The notes under the pieces: generated by a model
What the model was told of the DNA's origin: nothing
The model's input: only the letters and a program-made list of their open reading frames with translations
Databases searched by the model: none
Shown: one piece after another, positions 47,891 to 59,230 of the stretch
How positions within the stretch are numbered: the stretch's first letter is position 1
How the letters are laid out: the number at the start of each line of letters is the position of its first letter
NCBI RefSeq assembly: GCF_026210795.1
Contig: NC_089435.1
Coordinates: 4,898,001-4,962,000, forward strand
Origin: Rhizophagus irregularis
Taxonomy: Eukaryota > Glomeromycota > Glomeromycetes > Glomerales > Glomeraceae
Direction: 5' to 3'
DNA: 64,000 bases
Program-made: the position numbers and the translations under genes

Positions 47891-50440
47891 CTGTGTACAT
47901 CTCGGCTAATATATGCTTTTCTTTGTTAAGTTTGAGATTCTTCTGATTTTTGGAGCTTTTATTAGAAGTTTTCACGATCCTATTTATAGTTTAAAGTTCT
48001 TTATAATAATGTAATATAATTAATTATACTTTATAATACGTATTTTTAAAGGTTAAAAAGAAAAAAATAAATTAATAAAAATTTAATTTGGAATTGAAAG
48101 AAATAGCATTTTAAGATAATTTCTTCCCTCGGAATTCAAATTTCTCGTAATGATAGCTTTTTTTGGAAGATCATTTTGGTTGAACCGAGATCTACGCCAT
48201 TTTGCATAACTGCGGTCAATCGGAAATAATATGAATTGACCTAAAAATTAATAAAGTTTTAAGACTAATAATGAAAATATATAATCATTATACTGTATAA
48301 AGATTGAGAAAGTAAAGGAAAATAAAGAATGGACAAAAAGAATAAAATAAAACAGGTCTCTGCTTTTGTTTCAGGCATTCAGCTGATAATAATTTGCGTA
48401 AAAAAAATAACGATAAAAAAATATATATAGTTATCAATAGAAGAAAAATGGGATTTACACAAAGAAATGCAATTAATTGTGAAATTACTAATTATGAATA
48501 GGCTAATATTGTTAATATGTAACAATTTAATTGTAATTTTTTTATTTACAAAATGAATCTCTTTTGAGAAATAAATGATGATGATGCTTTTATTCGACTA
48601 TTTTTGGAGTAATTATAACACTAATTAAAGATTAGTTCGGATGAAAGGACCATCGTCCGCTGACAAATTTTAAATATCACGTGATAGAACCCGTTACAGT
48701 AACAGCAACAAATTTTCTACCCACGTGACCTAAAATATTCATCACATATTTATCTGAGGGACTTGGGTTTTTTTTTTGCCTCACAAAATTATTTTTTTCA
48801 CATACTTTAAATGTCACCGGTCACGTGGGAGTAGAAATTTTTAATTATAAAATTGTTACGGCAACAGATATAATACCCAAATCCCACCAAGGTGACGTCG
48901 GCTACGTACCGGTTTGGTTTTCAGATTTTAGAATTGCAGACTCAATTGCTTTTCGGGTTTTTTTTATAAAATCTTTGTAATTTGTACTGTTACCACGTTC
49001 ACTTTGTGAAATAAAAATAAAAATATAATACCCAATCAAATCTTTTTTTTCCGAATTAATAATTATTAATGATACTCATTATAAAATTTATAATTAATTA
49101 AATAAAAATATTTGTACTTAAAATTTAGATTTTGTTTGTTTGTTAGACTTATAAGTACAATCTTCGTGATACAAAATTAAACATTTTTATTGGTCAAAAT
49201 TAATAATTGAATATTATTGGTTAAAAATCTTACATGAGGTTGCCTCCTTATGAAACTAATATAGATAATATATGTCACTGCCCTTTATCATTTCTACTTT
49301 TATAAATTAGCCAAAGAATACATAATATATTATTAAGGATATTAATAAATTTTATGTAATCAAAAAAATGAAAAGTAAAGCTCTTAAATTAGTATGTTGT
49401 AGTGATTCTAAGAAAAGAAATGTGTAACATTTAACCGTAATTGATACGCACGCCCAAACACGCCCAATATTATAAATTTAAAAAATTCTTATACGCGCAA
49501 AGCGCATATCATTTGCGCAACCTACTAATTTCATATTCACTTTATATATTAATTAAATTAATGATAAGTGCTACTAAGAAAAATGCCGCCTAATTTTTTC
49601 AACGAAATACGCGGGGAATAAAAGTAATGTACGCTGCACCTACTTACATTAATGCACACGCCACAAAAAATGCGCCTCCCTAATATCCAAGTTGGGAAAT
49701 TAAGTTTATAATTCTTTAGGATCTGACCCGAGATGATTCCGTTATATTTCTATAAAAACTCAGTGAACTCATATACTCACATGAAATGTATACTGATTCT
49801 TATTCCAATTAATCCTTTTTACACAAATACAACACTTATTTAAAAGGTGGTTTCTTTCTTTGGGTAATTCTTTAACTTCCGGTTTAAAAATACTATCGAA
49901 CGCCCTTTGTCAAACCATATTAACTAATTAAAGTACAATTTTGAAAAATTCTTTCATCAATTTCATGATTGATTATAAAAAAAATCCATTAGCATGTGAA
50001 AAAAAAAATGAATAGTACTAGTTTTTTAGTTTATTTTTAGTAAATAGGTGTAATTGGTACCTGGAAATTGAGAAAAAATAATGAATACTTTATAGTATCT
50101 AATCGTATATAATAAATCAAAAGAATCTTTTTCATTATATTTTTAAAGTTATACAACATACTACTGTATATCCTGATTTTATAAATAATTTTCTTATAAT
50201 ACCTTTTTCTTTATTATATTATCTGTTATGTATTCTGGAATGTTCTTTGTGCAGAAATATTTCCGTGTTCGTGCGACCATATATTCAAAATATAGTTATT
50301 CATTTGCTATTCATTGAGGAAATAGGTTAAGATTTAGTTAATATATTCTAAAAGATTCAAATGTTATAAATAACTGCTTTGCTCTTTATTTCAAAGTAAT
50401 AGTATAGAATTTCTATATATCGAAAAAAAAAAAATTAAAG
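47891..50440. repeat. Duplicated unit S3, upstream part
   Basis: Parallels S2 (30500-32120) with an inserted stretch at about 48640-49050 that S2 lacks. That insert contains an inverted repeat, 48696-48730 (ACAGTAACAGCAACAAATTT then CTACCCACGTGACC) against 48819-48867 (GGTCACGTGGGAGTAGAAAT), so another small transposon is likely. No coding frame. Confidence 0.55.
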
Positions 50441-50656
50441 ATGAACCAACTATCAGTCACTTATTCTATTAATGACCGGACCGATAACTCATCGTCATAT
50501 CGTATTCGTAAACGCCGAATTCAACGAAAACTAAGAAGCAATATATTTGGATTAAATCTTAATATTAGACAAATTAGAACATTACCAACACAAAACATAA
50601 ATAACACTAATTCATTCGCAAACCATTTCTTTAATGGAATTAGTAGTTTTCCTTAA
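50441..50656 (+). CDS. Small basic protein, family member 3 (71 residues)
   Basis: ATG at 50441, TAA at 50654. It begins MNQLSVTYSINDRTDNSSSY, then RIRKRRIQRKLRSN, NIRQIRTLPTQNI and SFANHFFNGISSFP. Member of the family with 26588-26758 and 32121-32324. Relative to member 2 it has in-frame insertions (R before TDN; IR before KRR; S near the end). All indels among the three copies are multiples of three and the stop is at the same point, which supports a real protein. Function unknown. Confidence 0.6.
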   Translation: MNQLSVTYSINDRTDNSSSYRIRKRRIQRKLRSNIFGLNLNIRQIRTLPTQNINNTNSFANHFFNGISSFP

Positions 50657-52020
50657 AGTTATTCACTTATTAAATAATTATACTTAGTTCCTACCGTTTA
50701 TTCGAAATCTCGTAGCTTAGTAATTACATTTCGAGATCGATATCGTTCCTTCGCATTTGAAATCTTATTCAAATTTCGTAAATCCATGTCCTATAAAAAA
50801 CACTCATAGTTAATTCAAACGGCAAACGTACAACCATCCGAATACAAATTTACCTATTACTTACCCTTCCACATTTCAAAAAAAAAAAATATTTTTAAGA
50901 TCTTTTATTTCAAGATTAAACCTAACAAACATAAATTATTATGTTTTTTTTTTAATTATAAGTCTTATATATCAATTAATAATTGTTTTTGAAATAGAGG
51001 AAAAAAGTAAGAAATCAAAGAAAATTTTTTGCAAATTAAATTTTTCAGTGAGGTTGATTAAAATTATTTACTGTTAAATCAAATAATCTGAATTAATAAA
51101 AATACCGTATATCACGGGCAATAGTACCTGGTGTCGGTTGACGCTGTGTACGAAATTTTTTATTTATAAATGAAGGGTTTTAAAAACTTGTAGTATATTA
51201 AAAAAATATTTAAATGTGTCGCCTGGGTAAAATTAGATTGTTTAAATAGTATAATCAAAAGCAATGGAAGAAAAAAAGTGGGGGATACTATTATTTTTCA
51301 ATTGAATTTATACAATTTACGATTGAATTTAATAGAATACTTTTAAGGAAATATTCATGTGATGAAAATCGTTGTGTTACATATAGGAGGGGTTAAATCC
51401 CCCTATTATTATTGTTGTCGATAAAAAAGGGAAAATTTGATTTTTTTTTATTATGAATGATGAAAACAGTTCACACAATGAAAAATGAAATGGACCTGGA
51501 CGACTTTATTTGAAAAGTATTTATTATTATTAGTGCAAAATTTTTTTGGTATCATATATTTTACATTAATATTTTATTCTAATATATAATATATAAAAAT
51601 GAAGTTTTAAATGAAGTTTTAAATACAAAAATATTTACAAATTTCCAGTTTTAATAAATTTTTTATTATTTAAATAAATTTATTTATTACATTAAAAATG
51701 TGTAATCATAAAATCTCATATTGTTTAGACTCAAACTCATGGAAAAAACTTTGAAATCAACAAGTTTTTTCAAGTAAATTTTACAATATCAGATATATAA
51801 TTAATTTTACTTAAATCAAAAATAAGTATAACATTTTCATAGTATTTATAATTTATAAAGTTTACTTATAGAATAATTGCTTTATGCGATACAGGTGACA
51901 ATGGTGAATATGTGACAAGTCAATCAACACCTGACGCCTGAGCCCTGAGGCACAGCATGTTAAAAGGAATGAAACATAGGAATGATTTATGAGGTCGAGG
52001 TTCGTCATATCTAGAAAAGC
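50657..52020. repeat. Duplicated unit S3, downstream part
   Basis: 51090-51640 is nearly identical to 32760-33310. 51700-52010 matches S1 and S2 (TTTAGACTCAAACTCATGG, then CAATCAACACCTGACGCCTG). It lacks the orphan-exon insertion of S2. No additional gene. Confidence 0.65.
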
Positions 52021-53222
52021 TAAAAAGGCTTGAATTATTTTATTTAAATGATAAATATCACGAGATAAATAAGCTAAAATTGCATTTATTAATACAAAAG
52101 ATTATAAAAAATTAAACAATTTAAGCAACGCACGATTTAAAAATTCAATGAATTCAAAGAAAAATATTAGAATATTAAATGGAATGTGTTTTTTTTCGCG
52201 CCCGCGATATGCCTTTTTTGGTCGATCATTTTGATCACATGACTTCGTTTAGATTTCCTATTTTTAAAAAATCCTGGCGTGAGACCTTATGCACTTACTA
52301 TGTACTATAAGAAACCTTACACTATGCATATTTAGCCTTTCACGGATCCATTCACGGAAAATGTAAATAATCCGTTAAATTCCGTGATATAAAGTTATTA
52401 ATTCCGGAAATATGAGCCTTTTACGGAAAAAAAAGATGGAATAAAAAAACGGATTGACTTTTTTTACAGGGAACGCAGGTGCGATAAAAAACAAAACCCA
52501 TATTAAATTACATAACAGATAAGTAAAAATTCAACAATATCACGATTAAAAAATTAAGAATTGATCATTAATTTAATAATACAAACGAATAAAAAATACA
52601 CAATTAAATAATATAATTTACGATTTCATTCAAGTTCATCAAATAATTGATAAATATATTTTAATAATACGATAATACAAGCTGTTTTTACAATACATTA
52701 AATAATCACAAATTCACCATAATTGAATTTTAATCATCATCGCCTAATAACCTATTTATCGTAAAAAATAATGACGATGAAAATGGGTATTCTTGCAAAC
52801 AACAAATACGTAAATCACTACCCCCATGTAAATTATTACATAAATTCAAAAATAATCAAGATAATCCAAACAACCTTTACACAGTAGCATCTTTATTGGC
52901 TACTACTCATCTAGTACTTTTAGTAATAAGAAAACAAAGAAATATATAACACGTAAAAATATAGAAAACACGGAACGTGACATTTATATTTTATTTAATT
53001 TTATTACATAATAAAATTTTAGCATTTATTACATAATATTTTAGGGTGAATATAACATAAGATTTATATATTATGTGGGATGGGGGTTAAGACTTATAAC
53101 AAATGGATGTTACGTAATAAATGTCGCCGCACTTACAATAAGTTGCTTAATTTCGTATAATCGACCAATTTCGTAGTTTATTTTATATATTGTCCCCGAG
53201 TCAGATTTCAAATTTGGGAAAG
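52021..53222. other. Intergenic, one possible decayed transposon end
   Basis: AT-rich. At 52340-52471 there are CCGTGA and TTCCGGAA-type words and a terminal TTTTTTTACAGGG that resembles the end of the CCCTGTAAA family, but no matching left end was found. No gene seen. Confidence 0.4.
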
Positions 53223-55255
53223 TTAGTTAATCTGGTTTATTATTACCCGATTGCGGCCACTTTCTTTGGCCTTTCGACAAGCCTCTTCAGCATGATTCAA
53301 TAAGTCAGTAGAAGTTTCTACCGATGAGTTTATTTCGAAAACACCAATGCTAAGCGTAATAGAAAATTTTTCCTCATTGAAAGTAATTGAGTGTTTTTCA
53401 ACAGAATGTCAAATTTTTTCAGCAATTTCAGAGGCCGATTTTGCATCAGTAGTATTATTAAGAAGAATAGTAAATTCATCTCCACCATATCGTGCAAAAA
53501 TATCCTTAGGACCAATATGTTCATTTTTAATTAACTCGGACAATTCTTTTAAAATGTGGACTCCAGATTCATGGCTATGTTGTTTATTGATTTCTCCGAA
53601 TTTATCCACATCAAAAAACAAAAAACTCAAACTTTGTTTATTTTCTCTAGCATTTTCGAATTCATTTTCCAAGCTTTTCCGCAAATAATCCGTGTTGTAA
53701 ACGGGTAAAAGTTTATCCATACGGTTCTCATATTTTCCAGCGGGAAGGTATTGGAAAACTGCTCTTCCTAATTTAATTAAATCGTCTTTTTCTAAAGTTT
53801 GAGAAGCTCGAAATTCGAGTTTTTTATCATTTACATAAATCCCAGATTTAGATCCCAAATCGAAAATTTCGACTTTTCCTTGAAAACTTTTAATTTTTGC
53901 ATGCTGTTTACCAAGTTCTTGATCTTTTATAATAATATGATTTGATTCAGTTCTTCCAACAAATGTTTCATTTTGGGTAAGGAAGAGATATGGGGTTTCT
54001 TCATATAAACCTTTATTAATAAATAAACAAGCTTCTTTCTTTGACGGAGCATTATTTCTCTTAAGGTAAACATTTGGAATATAATCAGAATCTTGATATA
54101 AATGGTTAATATCAATGTCTCCAAGGCTTCGAGCGATCTCTTCAATTGATGGTCGTTTTTTAGGATCGTTGCTCCATGCACTTTCATAAAGCTCTATGTA
54201 ATCTATTGGAGTTGAATTGACTGGAATTTCCTTATTTTTCTCATGAGGGATTTTGCCACTAGATATTTGCCATAGTATCAATCCAAGGCTGTAAATATCT
54301 GAAGATTTGTCGTATTTATAATCAGCGTTAGAACACATCGGATCCACGTAAATATTATCCCCAGGATCAGATATTTCTTTAAGATCGTCAAGTTCGGAAA
54401 GATGATCAAGAGACACGGATTGATTAAATCCTATAATCACAAATGTGCCATCATGATCTAATATGTATTTTGGACACTATTCATGACATTTATGTATAAA
54501 TTTTAGTAAATAATGCAATAAAAATTAAGAATATGAATTGTTTAGCAGGGTCTAAACTAGTTTGGCTGTTAATAATAAATCGATTATTTTTTGCCAATTT
54601 TAATACTCACCAAAACACGGTGTACAATATTTGCTTTATGGATATATTCTACTAAGCCATTGGAAATATCTGCAGCTATTTTTATTTTAAGAGTCCAATC
54701 CATTTTTTCAATATTATTTTTATTTTCTAAATAATCCTTAAGATTTTCACCATAGCATTGCTGCTGAAACACCATAGAGTAATACTTCTTAGAAGGTTCT
54801 GAAATAATGATGTGATAAAGTGAATTATAGATCGGATTAAATGCGAGAATTTAGATGTTTAAAATAGAAATCATATATGTAACCTTTTGTAACGCCATAA
54901 AATCTCATTACGTTTTTATTTTGGTCAACGTCTTTTAAATTCATTACATACCTATTTGTTTTCATTTAAAAATTAGGTGGAAAATTGAAATATAGAACTT
55001 ATGTACATTAACAATCGATGATTTAGGGCTCGTTATAATGTTAATCACTTCTCTGTGAAGCTTTTTATAATATTTATCTTCGTCACTCTAATCTAGTATA
55101 TATTTGATAATGACTCTGCCTTGAGATTCTATATAGGCTTTTTTGATCTCATGTGGCCCTACGTTTGGAATCGCTTCTACGCATTCAAAATTGTCGTATT
55201 TGAACTCCTTTAAAGCACGATTACTGATAAAGATTTGTAATAATATCCATATTGT
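53223..55255 (-). pseudogene. Degenerate kinase - FHA - GGDEF fusion gene with two in-frame stops
   Basis: Minus strand. N-lobe coding from 55255 (FKYDNFECVEAI, RVIIKYIL) meets TAG at 55088-55090. Exons 54951-54884, 54798-54611 and 54476-53223 follow with GT-AG borders; the end of the first exon is unresolved. The kinase-like part keeps the VIIK lysine but reads HRVL for HRD, KY for KN and GFN for DFG, so phosphotransfer is unlikely. The C-lobe is typical (SSDIYSLGLILWQISSG). An FHA domain spans 53993-53745 (VGRTESNHIII, HAKI, DLGSKSGIYVN), a phosphothreonine-binding fold. Then a bacterial-type GGDEF domain (53720-53226): FFDVDKFGEIN, RYGGDEF at 53492-53472, SITLSIGV, AKESGRNRV. GGDEF enzymes make cyclic di-GMP from two GTP. 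TGA at 53409-53411 interrupts it, but the frame resumes for 61 codons to TAA at 53223. The inhibitory RxxD site reads GPKD. It is either a young pseudogene or a gene with two sequence errors or read-through. Confidence 0.85.
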
Positions 55256-55630
55256 TTAGAGGAGGATCACACCGGGTCTGTGGATCTTGTTGATCAATAG
55301 TTAGAAAATGTGATGGTGGTGACCTAGTGGGATTTTCACGAATTATTACACGAGTGTCGAGGGTTAGAGTTCTTTAAAGGAACGTTATAGTAGATGCGCA
55401 AACTTGATTATCGAAGTAATTTCTTTATTGAATTCTTATTGAACTGGTTAGTGAAGAGGATAAAGACCTTTCTTTTAGATACAATTTAAATTAGGAAAAG
55501 GCCCAAAAATTTTATAGATCTATATACAGAATTTTTATACTTTTTCTTTTAACGTACTGTACATGACAGACCAAAATCACTTTATACGGAATAATGGAGA
55601 TAAGCTGAATTTAGTGGCGGCTTATTTTAG
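55256..55630. other. Upstream spacer of the kinase-FHA-GGDEF gene
   Basis: A first exon may lie here, because the N-lobe frame has no ATG, but no convincing exon could be chosen. The sequence 55260-55400 is less AT-rich than average. No repeats. Confidence 0.35.
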
Positions 55631-55733
55631 AATGAGCATCAGAATGAACATCAGAATGAACATCAGAATGGCATCAGAATATGGACATCAGAATGGAGAA
55701 TGAGCATAGAACGGGCATCAGAATGAGCATCAG
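55631..55733. repeat. Minisatellite with CATCAGAATGAA-type unit
   Basis: About eight imperfect copies of a 12-bp unit (GAGCATCAGAAT, GAACATCAGAAT, GGGCATCAGAAT) in 103 bp. In one direction it would stay open as coding sequence, but there is no gene context. Confidence 0.85.
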
Positions 55734-55734
55734 A

Positions 55735-55882
55735 TCTATTGTTCTAATCAATAATCAATAATTAGAATACAATAAAAAAATAATATTCTATTAAGTTGTC
55801 AATAAAATATTATATTTGTATTCAATAGAATTAATGGAATAAGATCTATTGTTCCATTCATGAAACTTTAAAACCGGTTTTT
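55735..55882. repeat. Direct repeat, left copy (about 148 bp)
   Basis: Begins TCTATTGTTCTAATCAATAA and ends with ACTTTAAAACCGGTTTTT. The right copy is 56728-56868 in the same orientation with about ten small differences. The spacing of 0.85 kb and flanking position could mean relics of two insertions of one element, or a small element between long direct repeats. Internal inverted words (ATTCTATT and AATAGAAT) favour a MITE. Confidence 0.75.
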
Positions 55883-56230
55883 ATAAATGCTTTTAGATTA
55901 TCTAAATTATCGTTTATACATGTTTTTATTTTGGTATTACATTTTTCTGTGAAACACTTCATATATTGATTTGTGAGTTAATATCATGTCTTAAACTCAA
56001 TTTCATTGATTTCGTTAAACGACCTATATATAGGTTAGTTGTGAAAACAAATATGCATGTACCATGAGGTAATTTCATTGTCGCATTTAGTTTTCGTAAT
56101 GATCAAGCGGTCACACAAATAATTTATGCATGTTAAATTTCAATGATTTTCTGTGATACATATTATCTAGTTTACACTAGGCGACAAATAAAGCCTATCA
56201 CTGAAGGCTTGTTCAAAAATTCTTACATAA

Positions 56231-56325
56231 CCCTATAAAAAAAACTCCGATAAATGATCATTTTCTAATTTGTATTCCAAGATAACCTCGACATGTGATC
56301 AATTTCTAAAAAAATTTTTATAGGG
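56231..56325. mobile_element. 95-bp MITE of the CCCTATAAA type
   Basis: Starts CCCTATAAAA and ends TTTTTATAGGG. A perfect TAA duplication lies on both sides (56228-56230, 56326-56328). The termini match the 265-bp elements at 37944 and 58514, but the interior is different and short, so it is a separate non-autonomous subfamily using the same ends. Confidence 0.85.
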
Positions 56326-56727
56326 TAATAATAAAAATTATGTGAAAATTTAGTAAATTTATTATAAAAATAAATGTCCATCTTTTTAAATTAATTTCTT
56401 TAAAGAATAAATATTATAATTTTAATTGATTTATTGCCGTTTTCAAAATGATGTACGCAGTTAAATTTGAATAAAAGAAAAGAAACCCGAAAACCGGACG
56501 AAAATCGGACGAAATATGGACAAAAAAAGGATGAAAACCGGGCGAATATTGGTATTCGAATATACAATCAATTCATTTATGAAATAAGAATTGTCAATAT
56601 TTTCTGAAGATAATCGTTTAACTTTGATATATAACGATGCAATCTATCTGTTCAGGTATAGATAAAGTAGAACTTTCAGCAGTATGCATAACGATAAAAT
56701 AGTTGTTATTAACAGTATGATTGTCAT

Positions 56728-56868
56728 TCTATTGTTCTAATCAATAATTAGAAAATAATAATAAAATAAAAATTCTATTAAGTTGGCAATAAAATATTCT
56801 ATCGGTATCCAATAGAATCAATGGAATAAGATCTATTGCTCCATTCGTAAAACTTTAAACCGGTTTTT
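56728..56868. repeat. Direct repeat, right copy
   Basis: Same-orientation partner of 55735-55882, ending ACTTTAAACCGGTTTTTTTG. It lies just upstream of the small frame at 56915. Confidence 0.75.
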
Positions 56869-56914
56869 TTGGCCGGAAGCTCCATAAAATTCTTCTTCCT
56901 TAGAACTAACTATT

Positions 56915-57043
56915 ATGGAAGTTTTAGAACTAAGTTTAAATTCTTGTGATGACGAGACAAAAGAACAAAAAGCAAGAATAATGCAGGTAATTAAGAACAA
57001 AGAAGTTGTCATTATCGTTTATCTGAAGAGAAGGATCTCGTAA
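56915..57043 (+). pseudogene. Short coding-like relic (43 codons, continues frameshifted)
   Basis: ATG at 56915 gives MEVLELSLNSCDDETKEQKA then RIMQVIKNKEVVIIVYLKRR and TAA at 57041. Another frame continues NYRLSEEKDLVRSGKREDCL then LLYEIIISRGF to about 57110. The two parts overlap as if one indel had split a charged helical protein of about 60 residues. No domain recognised. Confidence 0.35.
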
Positions 57044-57119
57044 GAAGTGGAAAAAGAGAAGATTGTTTGCTTTTATATGAAATTATTATAAGTAGAGGCT
57101 TTGTTACCAAGCCTTAATG

Positions 57120-58513
57120 ATAAACAGCTCCACTTAGGGGCTTAATATTTAGAAAATGTTGACTGTTTTTTTTTTTGATGATAAAATTTAAATTTTTAAA
57201 TGACGTGTCCAATAATTCATAGACTACACTCGTTGTATTTAAATAAAATTAACTTTTGACCTCAATCTTGGAAGCAGAACTTACGACAAAGAAATAGATT
57301 TTCGCGCGTTTCTATGAATTTAACAAATTCATCAGGATCGATAATAGGTCCTTGATGCTTATGATGGCAATACGTTGAACTTCGTCATTTAGGAAATCAC
57401 GAAAAATATCAAATTCTATGCATTAAAAATTTTTTGAATAAAACTGATAAATTAAATATTTGGTTTCAAGCGAATTGTGTTCTTCAATTCAGCTTTCAAT
57501 TCATGTATTTATTAGTCACTAGATCCTCAACTGATTTTGCTTCTCGGCTATATGTTTTCATAATTTTTCAATATGTTATAACATTTTGTTCAGCTCATTG
57601 AGCCTTGTCTTAGGCAAGTATAGCAACAAGCAAATAATAATACTGCGCTTTTCTATATCCTTTACATTCTCTTGCATGTTATTGAGCTCAAGTTACTATA
57701 TTTCCCCTAAGTAAGAAAAATAAAACGAGCTATAAATTATTTGTTTCAGAACAACTATGGTTCGATTTCATTCAACAATCTTTAATTATTCATTATTTAA
57801 TGAATGCGTTAGTTAGCTTTATAGGAGTTGTTTTATTCTGCGCAAGATTTATTTTATATTGTTGCTTTTTAACCTCCTTTAAAAATAAATACTTGATTTA
57901 TTGATTTATTGATTAAAGTTCGCCATACTGCTCCAAATAAATACAATGAAAGTTATCATAATATCTCCCCTCTGTTAACATTATTAAATGAAATACAATT
58001 TTCTATTTGAATAACAACATCAGATACGTGATATTTTTATATTACGCCCAAGTTTTCTCAATAAAAATTTCAGCCGATTCAGCCAAAAATACTTATGTAG
58101 GAAACTCAGATTTCGATGGGTTGCACGAATTACGATAATAAAATATAAATAGATTAAAAGATATTGTCACCTAAAATTAGAAAAACTTCTTTACTGCTTG
58201 CGCCATTTAATTTTTACTTCCTTAGTCTAATAGTATATCGATCTAAGCATATCTGATATTTGAACAAAATGTTTTTTTACTGATCAATAATTTATTTATT
58301 GTAAAATTATAGAACATTTAATAATGTTCTCATGTTATAATTATGCAGTGACGTTCAAGACAGTAATATATCTAACCTCAAGTGAAAGTAAGGTACATTA
58401 TCTGTTCATAATCTTACATAAAACGTTATCATTATTTGTATTATAGTATTACATTGTATAAATAAATATAAAGATTGCAAGTGAATTATAGTGTATAGCC
58501 AATAAATGGTCAA
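57120..58513. other. Intergenic, no gene seen
   Basis: AT-rich. Only short frames without coding character were found, and no clear TIR element was identified. Confidence 0.45.
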
Positions 58514-58777
58514 CCCTATAAAAAAAGAATGTCCGGAAATTGTAGCTGAAAACGTCCGGAAATGTTTATTTGTCTGGAATATGTCCGGAATATTGCAATA
58601 TTCCGGACGTTGGAAAATTTCCATTTTCCGGAAAATGTCCAGAAAATGTCTAGGAGGGTTCAGACCCAGCGTCCAGAAAGTGTCCAGAATATTGCAATTT
58701 TCTGGACGTTTTCCGGACACACGGACATTTTCCGGATGTTTTTAGCTACAATTTCCGGACATTTTTTTTTTACAGGG
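58514..58777. mobile_element. 264-bp palindromic TIR element, reverse copy of 37944-38208
   Basis: Starts CCCTATAAAAAAAGAATGTC and ends TTTTTTACAGGG. A 3-bp duplication CAA lies at 58511-58513 and 58778-58780. It is almost identical to the inverse of the element in K3 intron 3, so both moved recently. Built of GTCCGGAA/TTCCGGAC words and able to fold into one long hairpin. No coding capacity; the ORFs on both strands mirror each other. Confidence 0.92.
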
Positions 58778-58780
58778 CAA

Positions 58781-59230
58781 ACGTACTAGATAAGATAGTC
58801 TCATTAAACCATTTGATGTGCCAAAAGAAAATTTAGGTTTAAAGTAGATTTATTTCTAAAAGCCATACTACATAATATAAATCGTAATAACAAAAAAAAA
58901 ATAAAAATAAAAAGGAAAAAGGAAAAAAAATTTAAATTTTCTATAACCAAAAGAATTTAAGTTTCGCGCATTTTTAGCTAAAATTATTTACAATTTTTGT
59001 CCAAAACTGCGACATCGGTATGCTTTTCATACAGATTATATTCGCTTTTCTCGACATGGAGATAATTTTTATCCACGAAATATTAAATGATTAGGAGGAT
59101 TCAAATAGAAAGGATGTGAATGTGAAAGTTTTTTTACTGATGTCTGTGTAATAAAAGTGTGTGAGTGTCAGAATAGAGGCAAAAGTATATAAGAAAAAAG
59201 AGTTGTAAAGATTTTTCACTGTCTGGATGT
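58781..59230. other. Spacer and probable 3' UTR of the kinase gene
   Basis: A/T-rich sequence downstream of the kinase stop codon (minus strand). No other frame or repeat. The polyadenylation site cannot be fixed by eye. Confidence 0.4.

Noticed and set aside
52340-52471. Possible further CCCTGTAAA-family element
   Set aside because: Only one end (TTTTTTTACAGGG) is recognisable; no matching left end or target duplication.
53347-53688. 113-codon plus frame
   Set aside because: Antisense shadow of the GGDEF coding region, which has conserved family motifs on the minus strand.
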